Positions 55,833 to 64,000 of a DNA stretch of 64,000 nucleotides are shown piece by piece. The translations under genes were made by a program, and so were the position numbers. Numbering within the stretch: position 1 is the stretch's first letter; the number at the start of each line of letters is the position of its first letter. The DNA is taken from IMG/VR virus record IMGVR_UViG_3300036795_000108, positions 1 through 64,000 of that record, one strand, 5' to 3'. The notes beneath the pieces were generated by a model. That model was not told where the DNA came from. It was given only the letters and a program-made list of their open reading frames with translations, and searched no databases. The stretch comes from a virus.

Positions 55833-57428
55833 TTAGGAGACGAGCACGCCCTCCTGCTGGATGATCTGGCTGGGGTACAGCGAGTTGATGTCGTGACGCA
55901 GCGTCGACTTGAACAGCGTCTGGTTGTTCTGGAACGACGAGACCCAGGTCGTGCCGCCATCCGGCGTGTAGGACGCGTCGGTGGACACCTCGACGACCAT
56001 CTCCTGGTTCAGGCCGACGACCAACTGGGCCATGTCGACCAGCAGCAGCCACGTCGCGTTGTTCGACGAACCCTGCGTCAGGTTCGTCGGGATCTGCTGG
56101 GAGCAGTAGAACGGGACGCTGTCCAGCACGCCCGAGATCCCGACGCCCGCGCCGGTGATCGCACCCGAAGCCGACGGGTCGACCTGATTCTCGGTGTAGC
56201 GCAGCAGCGACGTGTCCGCGAGGAACCGCCCGAGCGAGTCGGTCAGACCCTCGACGTAGGTCAGGAACATCGGATTGAAGAACCACGTCCACCGCGGGTT
56301 GGGCACGTTGAAGCGCCGCACGTAGTTGCGGATCGCGCGGAGCTGAGGCAACGTCGGCTGGAAGCCGTCCGTCGCCGGCGTGATCGGGTTGGTGACGATC
56401 CCCGAGATGTTCACGATGCCCGTCGGGGAGCCCGTCTCCGTGCCCGGATCGCCCATCAGGAAGTTCTTGTCCTCCTTCAGAGCGATGACCGTCGCGAGAT
56501 CCTGCCGGATCGCCATCTCGGCGTCGGTCTGCACCTGGTTGGGCACGTCGGTACGCCGACTGTCGTTCAGCAGGTAGGTCGAGACGGGAACCAGACCGGT
56601 GAGGTTCTTCGGGGTCAGCAGCGTAACCTGAGCGAACGTCTCCTGCGACGGAGTGATCGCCGCGTTCTCCGGCGTGTAGTACGCCGTCGCGCCCGTGGAA
56701 AGCTGCACCTGATTCATCTGCGCCGAGAACGGCACGATCCGCGGACCCGCGCGACGCACGACCGTCACCCCGCGGAACAGCGGCAGAATGTCAGGCATCC
56801 AGTCCGCCGGGATCAGATAGCCACCCGCCGAGCCGGTGCCCTCCGCCAGCGCCTTCTGCTCCATCATGAACTGCCGCTCGGCATCCGACGCGAAACCCTT
56901 CGCCATCGCGTCCATCGCCGAGAAGAACCGCATGAACGACTTGGCCTCCTTCAGCGCCTTCACGCCGACATGCGCGCCCGCGGACGCCGCCTCCAAGCCG
57001 CTACCGGCAAGGATCAGCCCGCCCTGCTGGGTTGAGCCGCCACCCGCGAGATGCTTGATGACATCGTCGCTGGCGCCATCACCCGCGAAGCGGTTGCCGC
57101 CGTGCTGCTTGAGCGTCTCAACGGCCGTCGAAACCGTCTGAGCCTGCCGAGCGAGCGTGTCGCCGGCCTGCTTCAGCGTGGCCTCGCGTGCGTCCAACTC
57201 CGCAATGCGATCCTCAAGCGACTTCTCGCCGGTCGTCGCGGCCGCCGGGGCGCCGTTGCCGTCTCCCTCACCATCACCGTCTCCGGCGGACGGCTTGATG
57301 CCCTTGACCTGGGTCTCCAGGGTGCTCAGCAACTCCGCGAGATCCGGCCCGTCATCGGCGCCCACAATCGGCGCGAAGCGAGCCCGGAACTCCTCGGGGC
57401 TGAGATCTCGAATGCGGGTCGTATGCAC
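55833..57428 (-). CDS. Major capsid protein, HK97 fold
   Basis: 531 residues. Residues 1-125 (EFRARFAPIVGADDGPDLAE, LEDRIAELDAREATLKQAGD) form a delta/scaffold-like coiled domain, probably cut away. The HK97 body begins near 180 with GTGSAGGYLIPADWMPDILP and follows with RIVPFSAQMNQVQLSTGATA, an E-loop region, VPVSTYLLNDSRRTDVPNQV, LRAIRNYVRRFNVPNPRWTW and SLYPSQIIQQEG at the end. Start is GTG after AAAGGAG. No separate protease gene is seen in the window. Most abundant head protein. Confidence 0.9.
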   Translation of the reverse strand: MHTTRIRDLSPEEFRARFAPIVGADDGPDLAELLSTLETQVKGIKPSAGDGDGEGDGNGAPAAATTGEKSLEDRIAELDAREATLKQAGDTLARQAQTVSTAVETLKQHGGNRFAGDGASDDVIKHLAGGGSTQQGGLILAGSGLEAASAGAHVGVKALKEAKSFMRFFSAMDAMAKGFASDAERQFMMEQKALAEGTGSAGGYLIPADWMPDILPLFRGVTVVRRAGPRIVPFSAQMNQVQLSTGATAYYTPENAAITPSQETFAQVTLLTPKNLTGLVPVSTYLLNDSRRTDVPNQVQTDAEMAIRQDLATVIALKEDKNFLMGDPGTETGSPTGIVNISGIVTNPITPATDGFQPTLPQLRAIRNYVRRFNVPNPRWTWFFNPMFLTYVEGLTDSLGRFLADTSLLRYTENQVDPSASGAITGAGVGISGVLDSVPFYCSQQIPTNLTQGSSNNATWLLLVDMAQLVVGLNQEMVVEVSTDASYTPDGGTTWVSSFQNNQTLFKSTLRHDINSLYPSQIIQQEGVLVS

Positions 57429-57578
57429 TGCGGTGGCTCCTTTGGAACGGGTTGGTCACGCTCGCGCGCGACGGTATGAACCCGAACCGTGTGACTGACC
57501 GGCTAACGCCAGCATTGCCCCAAGTGGGGAGTCAGGAGCCCGATGCGAAGAAAAGGCTACAGAAGCGCGCAGGCGTGC

Positions 57579-57995
57579 TCAGAAGCCACGACGCGCCTGG
57601 ATGAACGAGTGCGCCACCCGCGTCCCCTCGACCAGAAACGCGAAACGATGCACACCCGGACGGCTAAGCACCACCACCGCCTCAAAGGTCCCGTCGGGCT
57701 GCTGCGACACCGCGACCGCCTTCGGCTCAGACGTGCCCGCCGCCAACAGCTCGCAGGTCACCCGCCCCGATGGCTGCACCGACCCCCCAGCACCCGGGAA
57801 CATCGCCCGGAGCGCGACCGCGTCGCCCCTGCTGAACACCGCGCCCTGTCGAGGCGCGACCACCAAGCATGCCACCGGTCTCGCAGGCCCCGGCTGGCGC
57901 TCCCGGCGACGCACGTTGCTCGGACCGCGAGCATCCGCGAACACCGGACCCGGCAGATCCCCACGCCGACGAGAGCCATCCCCACGCTCGCTCAT
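57579..57995 (-). CDS. Hypothetical small tail-associated protein
   Basis: 138 residues. An Arg-rich N-terminus (SERGDGSRRRGDLPGPV) precedes an Ig-like beta part (FSRGDAVALRAMFPGAGGSV, GTFEAVVVLSRPGVHRFAF). The pairing with a BppU-like protein and ATGA overlap suggest a baseplate or fibre accessory. Confidence 0.55.
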   Translation of the reverse strand: MSERGDGSRRRGDLPGPVFADARGPSNVRRRERQPGPARPVACLVVAPRQGAVFSRGDAVALRAMFPGAGGSVQPSGRVTCELLAAGTSEPKAVAVSQQPDGTFEAVVVLSRPGVHRFAFLVEGTRVAHSFIQARRGF

Positions 57996-58324
57996 GGCAG
58001 CGCCAGCACCGTCAGCCGGTCCCCCGTCGCGAACGTCTCGATCTCCTCCGAGGACCACGTGACGACGATGAACGGCTGATAGACATCCGCGTTCGCCGTG
58101 TCGCCCGACGCGAACTCATAGGTCAGATTCCAGAAGTGCAGGCCATCGGGATCCGCGGTCGCGGGCCAAACCGCAGAGCCATCCCCGGAGAACTGGTAGG
58201 CCTTGCCGATGAACTCGACGAGGATGCTCTCCGCCGAGGAGAGGTTCAGCACGCCCGTCTCGTCAGACACCTGAAAGCGAGCGTCGGGGTAGCTGTCCCC
58301 GACATACATGCTGCGGCTGCTCAC
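57992..58324 (-). CDS. BppU-N-like baseplate/fibre protein
   Basis: 110 residues. SMYVGDSYPDARFQVSDETG, VLNLSSAESILVEFIGKAYQ and a WPATADPDGLHFWNLTYEFA strand match the first domain of BppU-type baseplate proteins, which anchor receptor-binding fibres to tails. Being only that domain it may be an adaptor. GTG start. Confidence 0.65.
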   Translation of the reverse strand: MSSRSMYVGDSYPDARFQVSDETGVLNLSSAESILVEFIGKAYQFSGDGSAVWPATADPDGLHFWNLTYEFASGDTANADVYQPFIVVTWSSEEIETFATGDRLTVLALP

Positions 58325-58330
58325 GGCGTC

Positions 58331-58510
58331 TCAGCCCTCCAGTGCGATGCTCGTCGTGTTCCCGTCAAGACTGGCCGACGGCGCCGGATTCTGTACCAAC
58401 AGCGCCGGCCCGGGATTTCGCATCGCCAGCGCGGGCCCGGGGTTCTGCATCGTCGCCGAGGTCGGCAGCCACACCGCGATCCCGGAGCCAGTCAATTCGA
58501 TCCACGGCAT
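58331..58510 (-). CDS. Small Pro-rich repeat protein (59 aa)
   Basis: MPWIELTGSGIAVWLPTSAT, then three near repeats: QNPGPALAM, RNPGPALLV, QNPAPSASL. A collagen- or beta-spiral-like rod is possible. It lies between the recombinase and the BppU-like gene. Function unknown. Confidence 0.5.
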   Translation of the reverse strand: MPWIELTGSGIAVWLPTSATMQNPGPALAMRNPGPALLVQNPAPSASLDGNTTSIALEG

Positions 58511-58544
58511 CTCTGCCGCATGCTACGTCAGCGTGCAGGCGACC

Positions 58545-59228
58545 TCAGCGACGTACGTCGTGCGGCAATTCGATCATCGGCGCGCGTCGGGCAATAACGG
58601 GCGCTAGGCGCTCCATTGGATTGATCGACTCTAGGTAAACGGCGGTAGTCGTCAGATCGGCGTGTCCAAGAACAGCTTGGATCGTCAGTAGGTCAGCACC
58701 CTCGCGACGTAACTCCACGGAGAGCCCGTGGCGCAGAGCGTGGGGATGGGCCCGTTTACCAAGATGCGCACGCTGACCCGCGTCTCGCATCTGCCGCCGC
58801 AGATCGCAGTCCCACCACTTCGCGCCAGCAGTCAACCCCATCACAACCGGCAACAGGTATCCAGGCGCGAGGTCGCGACGAACGCGGAGCCACTGCTCAA
58901 GCTCGTCCCAGCCCCACGCGTCCATCCCGACAAGACGGCTGCGGTCACCCTTCCCATGCCGGATCAGGATGGTGCCCTGTTCAGGATCAAGATCGCGTTC
59001 GGTGAGATCCAGCAGCTCGCTGACACGCATCCCGGTCCGGTACATGACGATGATTGCAGCGCGAAGACGCGCGGCCATCACCTCGTAGGTCGCACCGGGT
59101 TTCTGCGGCACGCACTCGCTAAGAAGCGCGACGACATCGGTGAGCAGCAGCGGCTCTAGGGGATACTTGCGACGGTGAGCGCGGTCTCGTCGTGAGCCAC
59201 GCATACGAGTAGGCTGCGTTCTGTCCAT
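58545..59228 (-). CDS. Tyrosine recombinase, compact
   Basis: 227 residues. All catalytic residues seen: Arg 68 (TGMRVSEL), Lys 93 (RHGKGDRS), H163-A-L-R166, His 189 (LGHADLTT) and Tyr 198. It is mostly the catalytic domain; the usual core-binding (SAM-like) and arm-binding domains are lacking or very short. It lies in the late direction between the spike and capsid genes, 150 bases from an imperfect palindrome. It may be the integrase or a switch enzyme for the neighbouring fibre genes. The start follows ACGGAGTCTCTC. Confidence 0.75.
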   Translation of the reverse strand: MDRTQPTRMRGSRRDRAHRRKYPLEPLLLTDVVALLSECVPQKPGATYEVMAARLRAAIIVMYRTGMRVSELLDLTERDLDPEQGTILIRHGKGDRSRLVGMDAWGWDELEQWLRVRRDLAPGYLLPVVMGLTAGAKWWDCDLRRQMRDAGQRAHLGKRAHPHALRHGLSVELRREGADLLTIQAVLGHADLTTTAVYLESINPMERLAPVIARRAPMIELPHDVRR

Positions 59229-59321
59229 GAGAGACTCCGTTCTCGTGGGCCATGACCCTGGGCGGTTCCTGCCGCGCCGGGGTCGCTTATTGAGGTCTTT
59301 CAGGCTAGGGAACGCAAGGGT

Positions 59322-59360
59322 GAATCGGTACTAGACCTTCGTCTAGTCCTCTACCGGTTC
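59322..59360. repeat. Nested inverted repeat upstream of recombinase, candidate core site
   Basis: GAATCGGTA (59322-59330) and TACCGGTTC (59352-59360) enclose CTAGAC-CTTC-GTCTAG. One arm mismatch. In the otherwise empty 153-base gap. May be a recombination site or a terminator of the spike gene. Confidence 0.45.
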
Positions 59361-59381
59361 TCACGCAAGCTGGGACGAGAC

Positions 59382-62009
59382 TTACTTGCGCGCTGGCGCG
59401 AAGGTGATCGTGGGCGCAGCCGTGTAGGTGATCGCATACCAGTCCCCGGCCTCAATGTCGATCACGGTGCCGGGGAACGTGCCCGAAGACTGGGTGAGGA
59501 TGTTGAAGATGTGGGAGTCGTCGCGGCTGAAGTTGATCGCGGTACCGGTGCCCCCGCTGATGTAAAGCTTGCCGGGCAAGCCCTCCGCATGCTGCTGGTA
59601 GGTCGTAGAGGCTGGCGCGGTGATCGTGTACGGGGCGATCGGATAGACGCCGCCCTGGGGGATGAAACCGCCATCGTGGAAGATCTTGCCGATGTAGTTA
59701 GCTGCGTTCACATACGCTGGCGAGCTGCTGCCCTCGATCTCTGAGAAGTTCGCATTGGAGATCCGGAGGCGAAGCGAAATGACCGTGAAGCTGTTGCTGA
59801 GATGCCACGCATACGGCCCCGTCTCGCCGTAGAGGCTTGGCTTGAAGCTGTCGATCTCACCCTCGGTGATCGTGTTGCTCGCCGTGGAGAAGTCGATCCC
59901 GGAGATGGAATGCGTCGAGGCGCCGCGCAGGTTGAATCCGGGCCGGATGTCCTTCCAGCCATCGAGGTGAAAGGTGCCGGTCCCGAGCCCGATGCCCGCG
60001 ATACCCGCCGTGGTGTTCCCGTTTGTGTCGCCGGTGATCGTGGTGCGCACGTTCTTGAAGCACAGGCGGCTGACGACCGAGGACTCGCCGGCGTTCATGC
60101 TCGCGCCGATGTAGATCGCGCGGATGGTGGTCGCGGCCGCGGACAGGCTGATCGCAGGCGCCTCGACCTCGAAGTCGTCGATCTCCAGGCGGTGAACCGC
60201 GGTGGTCAGCACGCTGATCGCCCGGATCGAGTTCAGGTCGGGGCAGAGGCTCGTATGGGTGGACTGCGCGATCCGTACTCGGTGAAGCGGACAGCCGCCA
60301 CCCTCGCCGGACAGCTTGATGCCGACCGGTGTGCTGGTGAGCGTGCCCTGGTAGGTGTAGCGGGTGCGGTGCTTCTCGATGCGCGTGTACTGGGGCGCTA
60401 TCGGCCAGGAGAATGAGTTGATGTAAACGCCGCAGTCGTTGATCGCGTCCACAGAGTCGCAGCCGTAGATGAGACCGTAGGAGTGCCCGTCGAGCTCGTA
60501 CGCGTCATCGACAGCGCCGTGGGGGACACGGCAGCGGATGCACCCCATGCGACCGCCGTAGCCGCGCGCGCCGAACTGGAAGCCCGCGCCGCGCGCGTAG
60601 CTGGTGGGAATGTTGGCATGCTGCGGGTCGACGTCATGCTCGCAGTCGATCGCCCAGATCTTGTCGCAGAAGCAGTTGATCGCGAACGCTGGACCTTGAA
60701 GACCACCGGCGGTCCAACCGGTGCCCGCGTCCGTGAAGGTAGTCGCCGTGGACGCCACGGCCTGGTTCTCGGTGTACCAACCGGGTGTCGCGCCCTTGTA
60801 GATGATGATGCTCGAGATGCTCGACCCACCGGGGATCGCCCATGAGAGGCTGGCCTGCAGGTTGGAGCCGCTCATGAGACAGAACGCCTCGGCAGACGGG
60901 TAGCAAGGATGGCCGGTGCTGTCGAGCGCGACGAGGCGGTAGTAGGCGTAGCCGACCGAGTTGCCAGTCCCGGACGACGCACTCGCCGCGAGGCTCGTGA
61001 GCTGGTTGGTAGTTCCCGTCTGGATGGCCTGGCCGCCGCCGGCTGAGACGAGCATCCCGGTATCGCCGCCGCCGAAATTGCAGTGCTGCGCGTTGATGTT
61101 CGTCAGGATCGAGCGGAGCGCCTCGCCGTAGTTGTGGTGGCGACAGACGATCGAGATGGCGGCGCGTGCAGAGTTGGCCTGCGTGTAGTCGCCGGTTGAA
61201 ACGACCGAGGGAGTGTTCTCAGTGATGACATCGTTGAACGTGATCCGGTCGCCGTTGACGTAGTAGCGCTGCGTGCCGCCCTCGCTGGCGCCCAGGACGA
61301 CTGCGTCCTTACTCTGCACGTTGTTAGCGTCGACGGTGAAGCCCCGGAATGCGAGACGCGAGAACAGGTCCGAGCAGGTCAGCGTCGCGCCGGTGACCGA
61401 GGTCGTCGCAGGCGCAGAGAGCGTCCAGGAGGTCGTCCCGGCACCGGAGAGGAGCGTCGTGCCGAGCGGGATATCCGGATGGGTGACGAGCATCCCGTTC
61501 TGAAAGTTCGTCTGTGAGCCCGCGGTGACGGTTACCGCGGTCGAGCCCGCTGCGGTCGTCGCGGTGACAGAGCTGCTCTGGATCTGCTGGGCGCTGAAAT
61601 CGAATGCGCGCGGTGTGTTGGTCGAGAGCTTGATCCGGGTGGCGTGGCTCCCCTTGCCTTCGACCGTGAGCGGACAGTTGCGCGGCACCTGCAGGCCACC
61701 GGCCGTACTGCTATTCAGGTAGCAGATGCCTTGCGACAGCTCGATGCCCTGCGGCATTCCATTGCTGGCGTAGTTCGTTGCGGCCTGGTTGATCGCGGCC
61801 TGGACTGCGGCGGTGTCGTCGGTGGTGTTGTCGAACTTCGCGCCCCATGCCTTCGTGCTGATGAGCGGCATGTCGGCATAGCCGGCGGTGCCATCGGATC
61901 GGATGACCTTGGCCTGATTCGCGACAGCGCTGTATACGCTCCCGGCTCCCCCCACGAGATCCACCGAATCCGGTAGGTTTCCTCCGCCTGTTGCAACCCT
62001 GACGGTCAT
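59382..62009 (-). CDS. Beta-helix (pectate-lyase-like) tail spike
   Basis: 875 residues. A short adaptor region (residues 1-50) leads into the Pectate_lyase_3-type opening AWGAKFDNTTDDTAAVQAAI. Right-handed beta-helix repeats follow, with LTVEGKGSHATRIKLSTNTP and many NGxxV-like rungs (FRGFTVDANNVQSKDAVVLG). A Fn3-like insert lies near 340-430, and the C-terminal end is a beta sandwich. It probably binds or trims a host glycan. No catalytic residues can be assigned safely. Confidence 0.8.
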   Translation of the reverse strand: MTVRVATGGGNLPDSVDLVGGAGSVYSAVANQAKVIRSDGTAGYADMPLISTKAWGAKFDNTTDDTAAVQAAINQAATNYASNGMPQGIELSQGICYLNSSTAGGLQVPRNCPLTVEGKGSHATRIKLSTNTPRAFDFSAQQIQSSSVTATTAAGSTAVTVTAGSQTNFQNGMLVTHPDIPLGTTLLSGAGTTSWTLSAPATTSVTGATLTCSDLFSRLAFRGFTVDANNVQSKDAVVLGASEGGTQRYYVNGDRITFNDVITENTPSVVSTGDYTQANSARAAISIVCRHHNYGEALRSILTNINAQHCNFGGGDTGMLVSAGGGQAIQTGTTNQLTSLAASASSGTGNSVGYAYYRLVALDSTGHPCYPSAEAFCLMSGSNLQASLSWAIPGGSSISSIIIYKGATPGWYTENQAVASTATTFTDAGTGWTAGGLQGPAFAINCFCDKIWAIDCEHDVDPQHANIPTSYARGAGFQFGARGYGGRMGCIRCRVPHGAVDDAYELDGHSYGLIYGCDSVDAINDCGVYINSFSWPIAPQYTRIEKHRTRYTYQGTLTSTPVGIKLSGEGGGCPLHRVRIAQSTHTSLCPDLNSIRAISVLTTAVHRLEIDDFEVEAPAISLSAAATTIRAIYIGASMNAGESSVVSRLCFKNVRTTITGDTNGNTTAGIAGIGLGTGTFHLDGWKDIRPGFNLRGASTHSISGIDFSTASNTITEGEIDSFKPSLYGETGPYAWHLSNSFTVISLRLRISNANFSEIEGSSSPAYVNAANYIGKIFHDGGFIPQGGVYPIAPYTITAPASTTYQQHAEGLPGKLYISGGTGTAINFSRDDSHIFNILTQSSGTFPGTVIDIEAGDWYAITYTAAPTITFAPARK

Positions 62010-62032
62010 CTAACTCCCCCAGTACGCATTCA

Positions 62033-64000
62033 TCAGTAGGTGCTCAGGGCGGGCATTTCCACCTTCGTGGCCGTGACGGGCAGCGTGACCGATGACGCTG
62101 GGGTCAGCGACGGCGCCGACACACCGCCGGCGCCGGGCACGTTCTCCATGATGTACGTCCCGGTCGCCGAGGACGAAACGATCCCGATGTAGTAGAGCCC
62201 CGACGAGAGGGCCTGTGAAGCGGAGAACGCGACGAACTGGGCGCCGTACGTGCCCGCCTGAGCTGTGCTGGCGCTGGACCCGAGCAGGTTGCCGCCCGCG
62301 TCACGGATCGTCACCACGATGTTCCCGTTGACGGTGCCCTCGTTATAGAAGCACAGCCCGGTGAGCGTGAGCCTTAGCGGGATCTGGAGAGGCGCGAGAT
62401 ACTCCTCGTTCGCCGCCAGGATGGTCGACCCGTACGGCCCGAAGCCCACGGGCTTGAACAGGGTGGTCGACGTAGCCGGGACGGGCACGTAGTTGAACGA
62501 GTCCCGGAAGACGGCGGCCGCGGGCTTGGCGGTGACCTGGTCGTTGTGGTAGAGGCCCCAGTTATCGGCCGTGACGGTGGTGTCCGTGCCGCTGTCGTAC
62601 TCGCAGAAGACGAAGGCGCGCTCGACGTAGGGGATCTCGCGCATCCGCTGGAAGGCGTGGCTGATGTAGGCGGCCTGCAGCGCCTCGGTGACGGCAGCGG
62701 TGCCAGTTCCCGTGGCCTGCCCCCACTCGTTGAGCCATATCGGCTTGTCGCCGTCCCCGTTGGTGGCCATGAGCGCCTGGATCGCCGAGATGCGAGTCCA
62801 GCCGTTCGTCAAGGTCTCCGATCCGGCGAGCGGGTCGTTCCCGTTGCCGTAGGAGTGATAGGCCAGCACGTCGAAGTAGCCCTGCGCGCCGGCGGCGTAC
62901 ACCTCCGTCAGCCAGTACGTGTCGAGGTTGATGCCGCTGGTGTTGCCCTCGGTTCCCCCCGGCGCGATGCCGCCCAGGAGCACGAGCGCGGTCGAGTCCG
63001 CAGCCTTGATCACCGGGTAGGCGGCCTGGAGCAGCGACACGTACGTCGCATAGCCCGTGTTGTCGGAGAACATGACCGAGTTGTTCGGCTCGTTCTCGAT
63101 CTCCCACCAGTGACAGCCGTACTTGCCGCGGTCCTTGTAGCGGCCCACGCAGGCGCTCGCAAAGCTGGCGTAGTCCGCGGGGTCCGTCGGCGGCACGTTC
63201 CAAGACTCGCTGCCGTTCGCCCAGCCGGGGCAGAAGCACAAGAGGAACTGCACGCGAAGGCCCTGGGCGTCGGCCGCGTCGTAGATCGCGTCGGCCTGCG
63301 TCCAGGTGAAGGAGCTGCCGTTGGTTGGCTGCACCTGATCCCACTTCAACGCCACACGGACCGCGTCCGCGCCGAGACTCGCGATCAACGCCATGTCGGT
63401 CGCAAGCTCCTCCGTCGTCATCGTCCACTGGGAGGAGTCGGTGGCGATCCCGAGCCCCTGCCTATGGATGGGAAGTAGCGACGAGACCGAGGCGGTGCTC
63501 AGAGCCGATGCGGCGAGGCCGCCAAGATCGGTGGCTTCGACGCCCGTGTCGATGATCGCGTCCTTGGTAACCGAGTCGTCGTCGGCGCCACCGAGGCCAC
63601 CCAGCGCCTGGACGTCAATATTCGTCCCGTCGGTGCATGCGATCAGCACCTGAGTCGTCGTCCCGGCCATCGTCGGGATCGCCACGGCCTCTGAGTCCGT
63701 GCCGTCCGACACCGTCAACGTGCGGCCACCCGTGCTGTCCTGCGTCAACGTGAACAGCGCCTGATACCCGGCGGCGATCGGGTCGACGGTGATCGTGAGG
63801 TCCGCGTCCAGCGTCCCGTGGATCATCTGCTGTTTCGCACCGGAGAACTCAAGCGTGTACGCCGACCCCATGTTCCCCGGCGTGGCCTGGGACCCGGTGA
63901 GTATCGAAGCCGGGATCTCACCCGGACCCCCAGCGCCCGGCAATGTGATATCCGCTGCTGCGACCGGATCCGCGGGCTGGCGCTGACTCGCGGTCGAGTC
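62033..64000 (-). CDS. Tail fibre with glycoside hydrolase (GH5/GH39-like) fold, 5' end cut by window
   Basis: At least 655 residues; the frame stays open to 64000, so the true start is beyond. A beta N-terminus (TLDADLTITVDPIAAGYQAL) precedes a TIM-barrel part: LIASLGADAVRVALKWDQVQ, FLLCFCPGWANG, CHWWEIENEPN (acid/base Glu), VLAYHSYGNG and IWLNEWGQATGT (nucleophile Glu). A beta-sandwich tail follows. This is a clan-A hydrolase layout, perhaps acting on exopolysaccharide. It stands first in the late block of the window. Confidence 0.75.
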   Translation of the reverse strand, partial: DSTASQRQPADPVAAADITLPGAGGPGEIPASILTGSQATPGNMGSAYTLEFSGAKQQMIHGTLDADLTITVDPIAAGYQALFTLTQDSTGGRTLTVSDGTDSEAVAIPTMAGTTTQVLIACTDGTNIDVQALGGLGGADDDSVTKDAIIDTGVEATDLGGLAASALSTASVSSLLPIHRQGLGIATDSSQWTMTTEELATDMALIASLGADAVRVALKWDQVQPTNGSSFTWTQADAIYDAADAQGLRVQFLLCFCPGWANGSESWNVPPTDPADYASFASACVGRYKDRGKYGCHWWEIENEPNNSVMFSDNTGYATYVSLLQAAYPVIKAADSTALVLLGGIAPGGTEGNTSGINLDTYWLTEVYAAGAQGYFDVLAYHSYGNGNDPLAGSETLTNGWTRISAIQALMATNGDGDKPIWLNEWGQATGTGTAAVTEALQAAYISHAFQRMREIPYVERAFVFCEYDSGTDTTVTADNWGLYHNDQVTAKPAAAVFRDSFNYVPVPATSTTLFKPVGFGPYGSTILAANEEYLAPLQIPLRLTLTGLCFYNEGTVNGNIVVTIRDAGGNLLGSSASTAQAGTYGAQFVAFSASQALSSGLYYIGIVSSSATGTYIMENVPGAGGVSAPSLTPASSVTLPVTATKVEMPALSTY

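Noticed and set aside
57500-57530. CCCCAAGTGGGG as a terminator before the capsid gene
   Set aside because: Only four paired bases with a four-base loop and no T-run.
1-64000. CRISPR arrays
   Set aside because: No evenly spaced identical repeats were found; the Cas4-like gene has no cas1 or cas2 nearby.
1-64000. tRNA or rRNA genes
   Set aside because: No cloverleaf with a GGTTCGA-type arm and matching acceptor stem was recognised on reading; a dedicated scan was not possible.

Overview
The window is a 64 kb piece of a high-GC, long-tailed (siphovirus-type) phage or prophage. Almost every gene reads leftwards on the minus strand, often with ATGA, GTGA or TGATG stop/start overlaps. The host is probably an actinobacterium. 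The window carries a MihF-type integration host factor and many small families typical of actinophages. It also carries a secreted collagen-like protein whose IKNGAV/KGAV motifs recall Thermoleophilia (Solirubrobacter/Conexibacter-like) surface proteins. The host assignment is an inference.

Region 1 (about 64.0-33.4 kb, transcribed right to left) is the late block. It begins with a tail-fibre protein bearing a glycoside hydrolase fold (cut by the window edge) and a beta-helix, pectate-lyase-like spike. A compact tyrosine recombinase, two small BppU-like tail proteins and the HK97-type major capsid protein follow. Then come connector, neck and tail genes, the tail tube, a tail assembly chaperone pair with a -1 frameshift, a 2541-residue tape measure, distal tail and tip proteins, and a lysis cassette (DUF1906 lysin, CHAP/NlpC-like peptidase, holin). 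The block ends in a hairpin at 33.35 kb. Terminase and portal are not seen and may lie beyond 64 kb.

Region 2 (33.3-27.5 kb) is accessory. It holds two plus-strand gene groups with three glycosyltransferases between leftward small genes.

Region 3 (27.8-17 kb) handles DNA metabolism: a RecT-like annealase, a Cas4/AddB-type Fe-S exonuclease, an HNH nuclease, a primase-helicase with its zinc/winged-helix partner, a RuvC-like resolvase and several helix-turn-helix regulators.

Region 4 (17-0 kb) is dense in small early genes. It includes DUF932, JAMM protease, ParB-like and ABC-ATPase/GNAT fusion, ASCH, terminase-small-like, HNH and zinc-finger proteins, DUF1653, MihF and, at the far left, a beta-class DNA methyltransferase. 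At least a dozen genes here are under 60 codons.

The leftward early genes are punctuated by eleven copies of a 10-bp element, CGTTATACTC (one copy differs at its last base). It looks like an extended -10 promoter. At two sites ATG follows the -10 by six bases, which suggests leaderless mRNAs. At two others a tiny upstream ORF ends on the start codon of the real gene. Three apparent one-base frameshifts and one in-frame TGA break early genes. They may be sequencing errors or signs of prophage decay.
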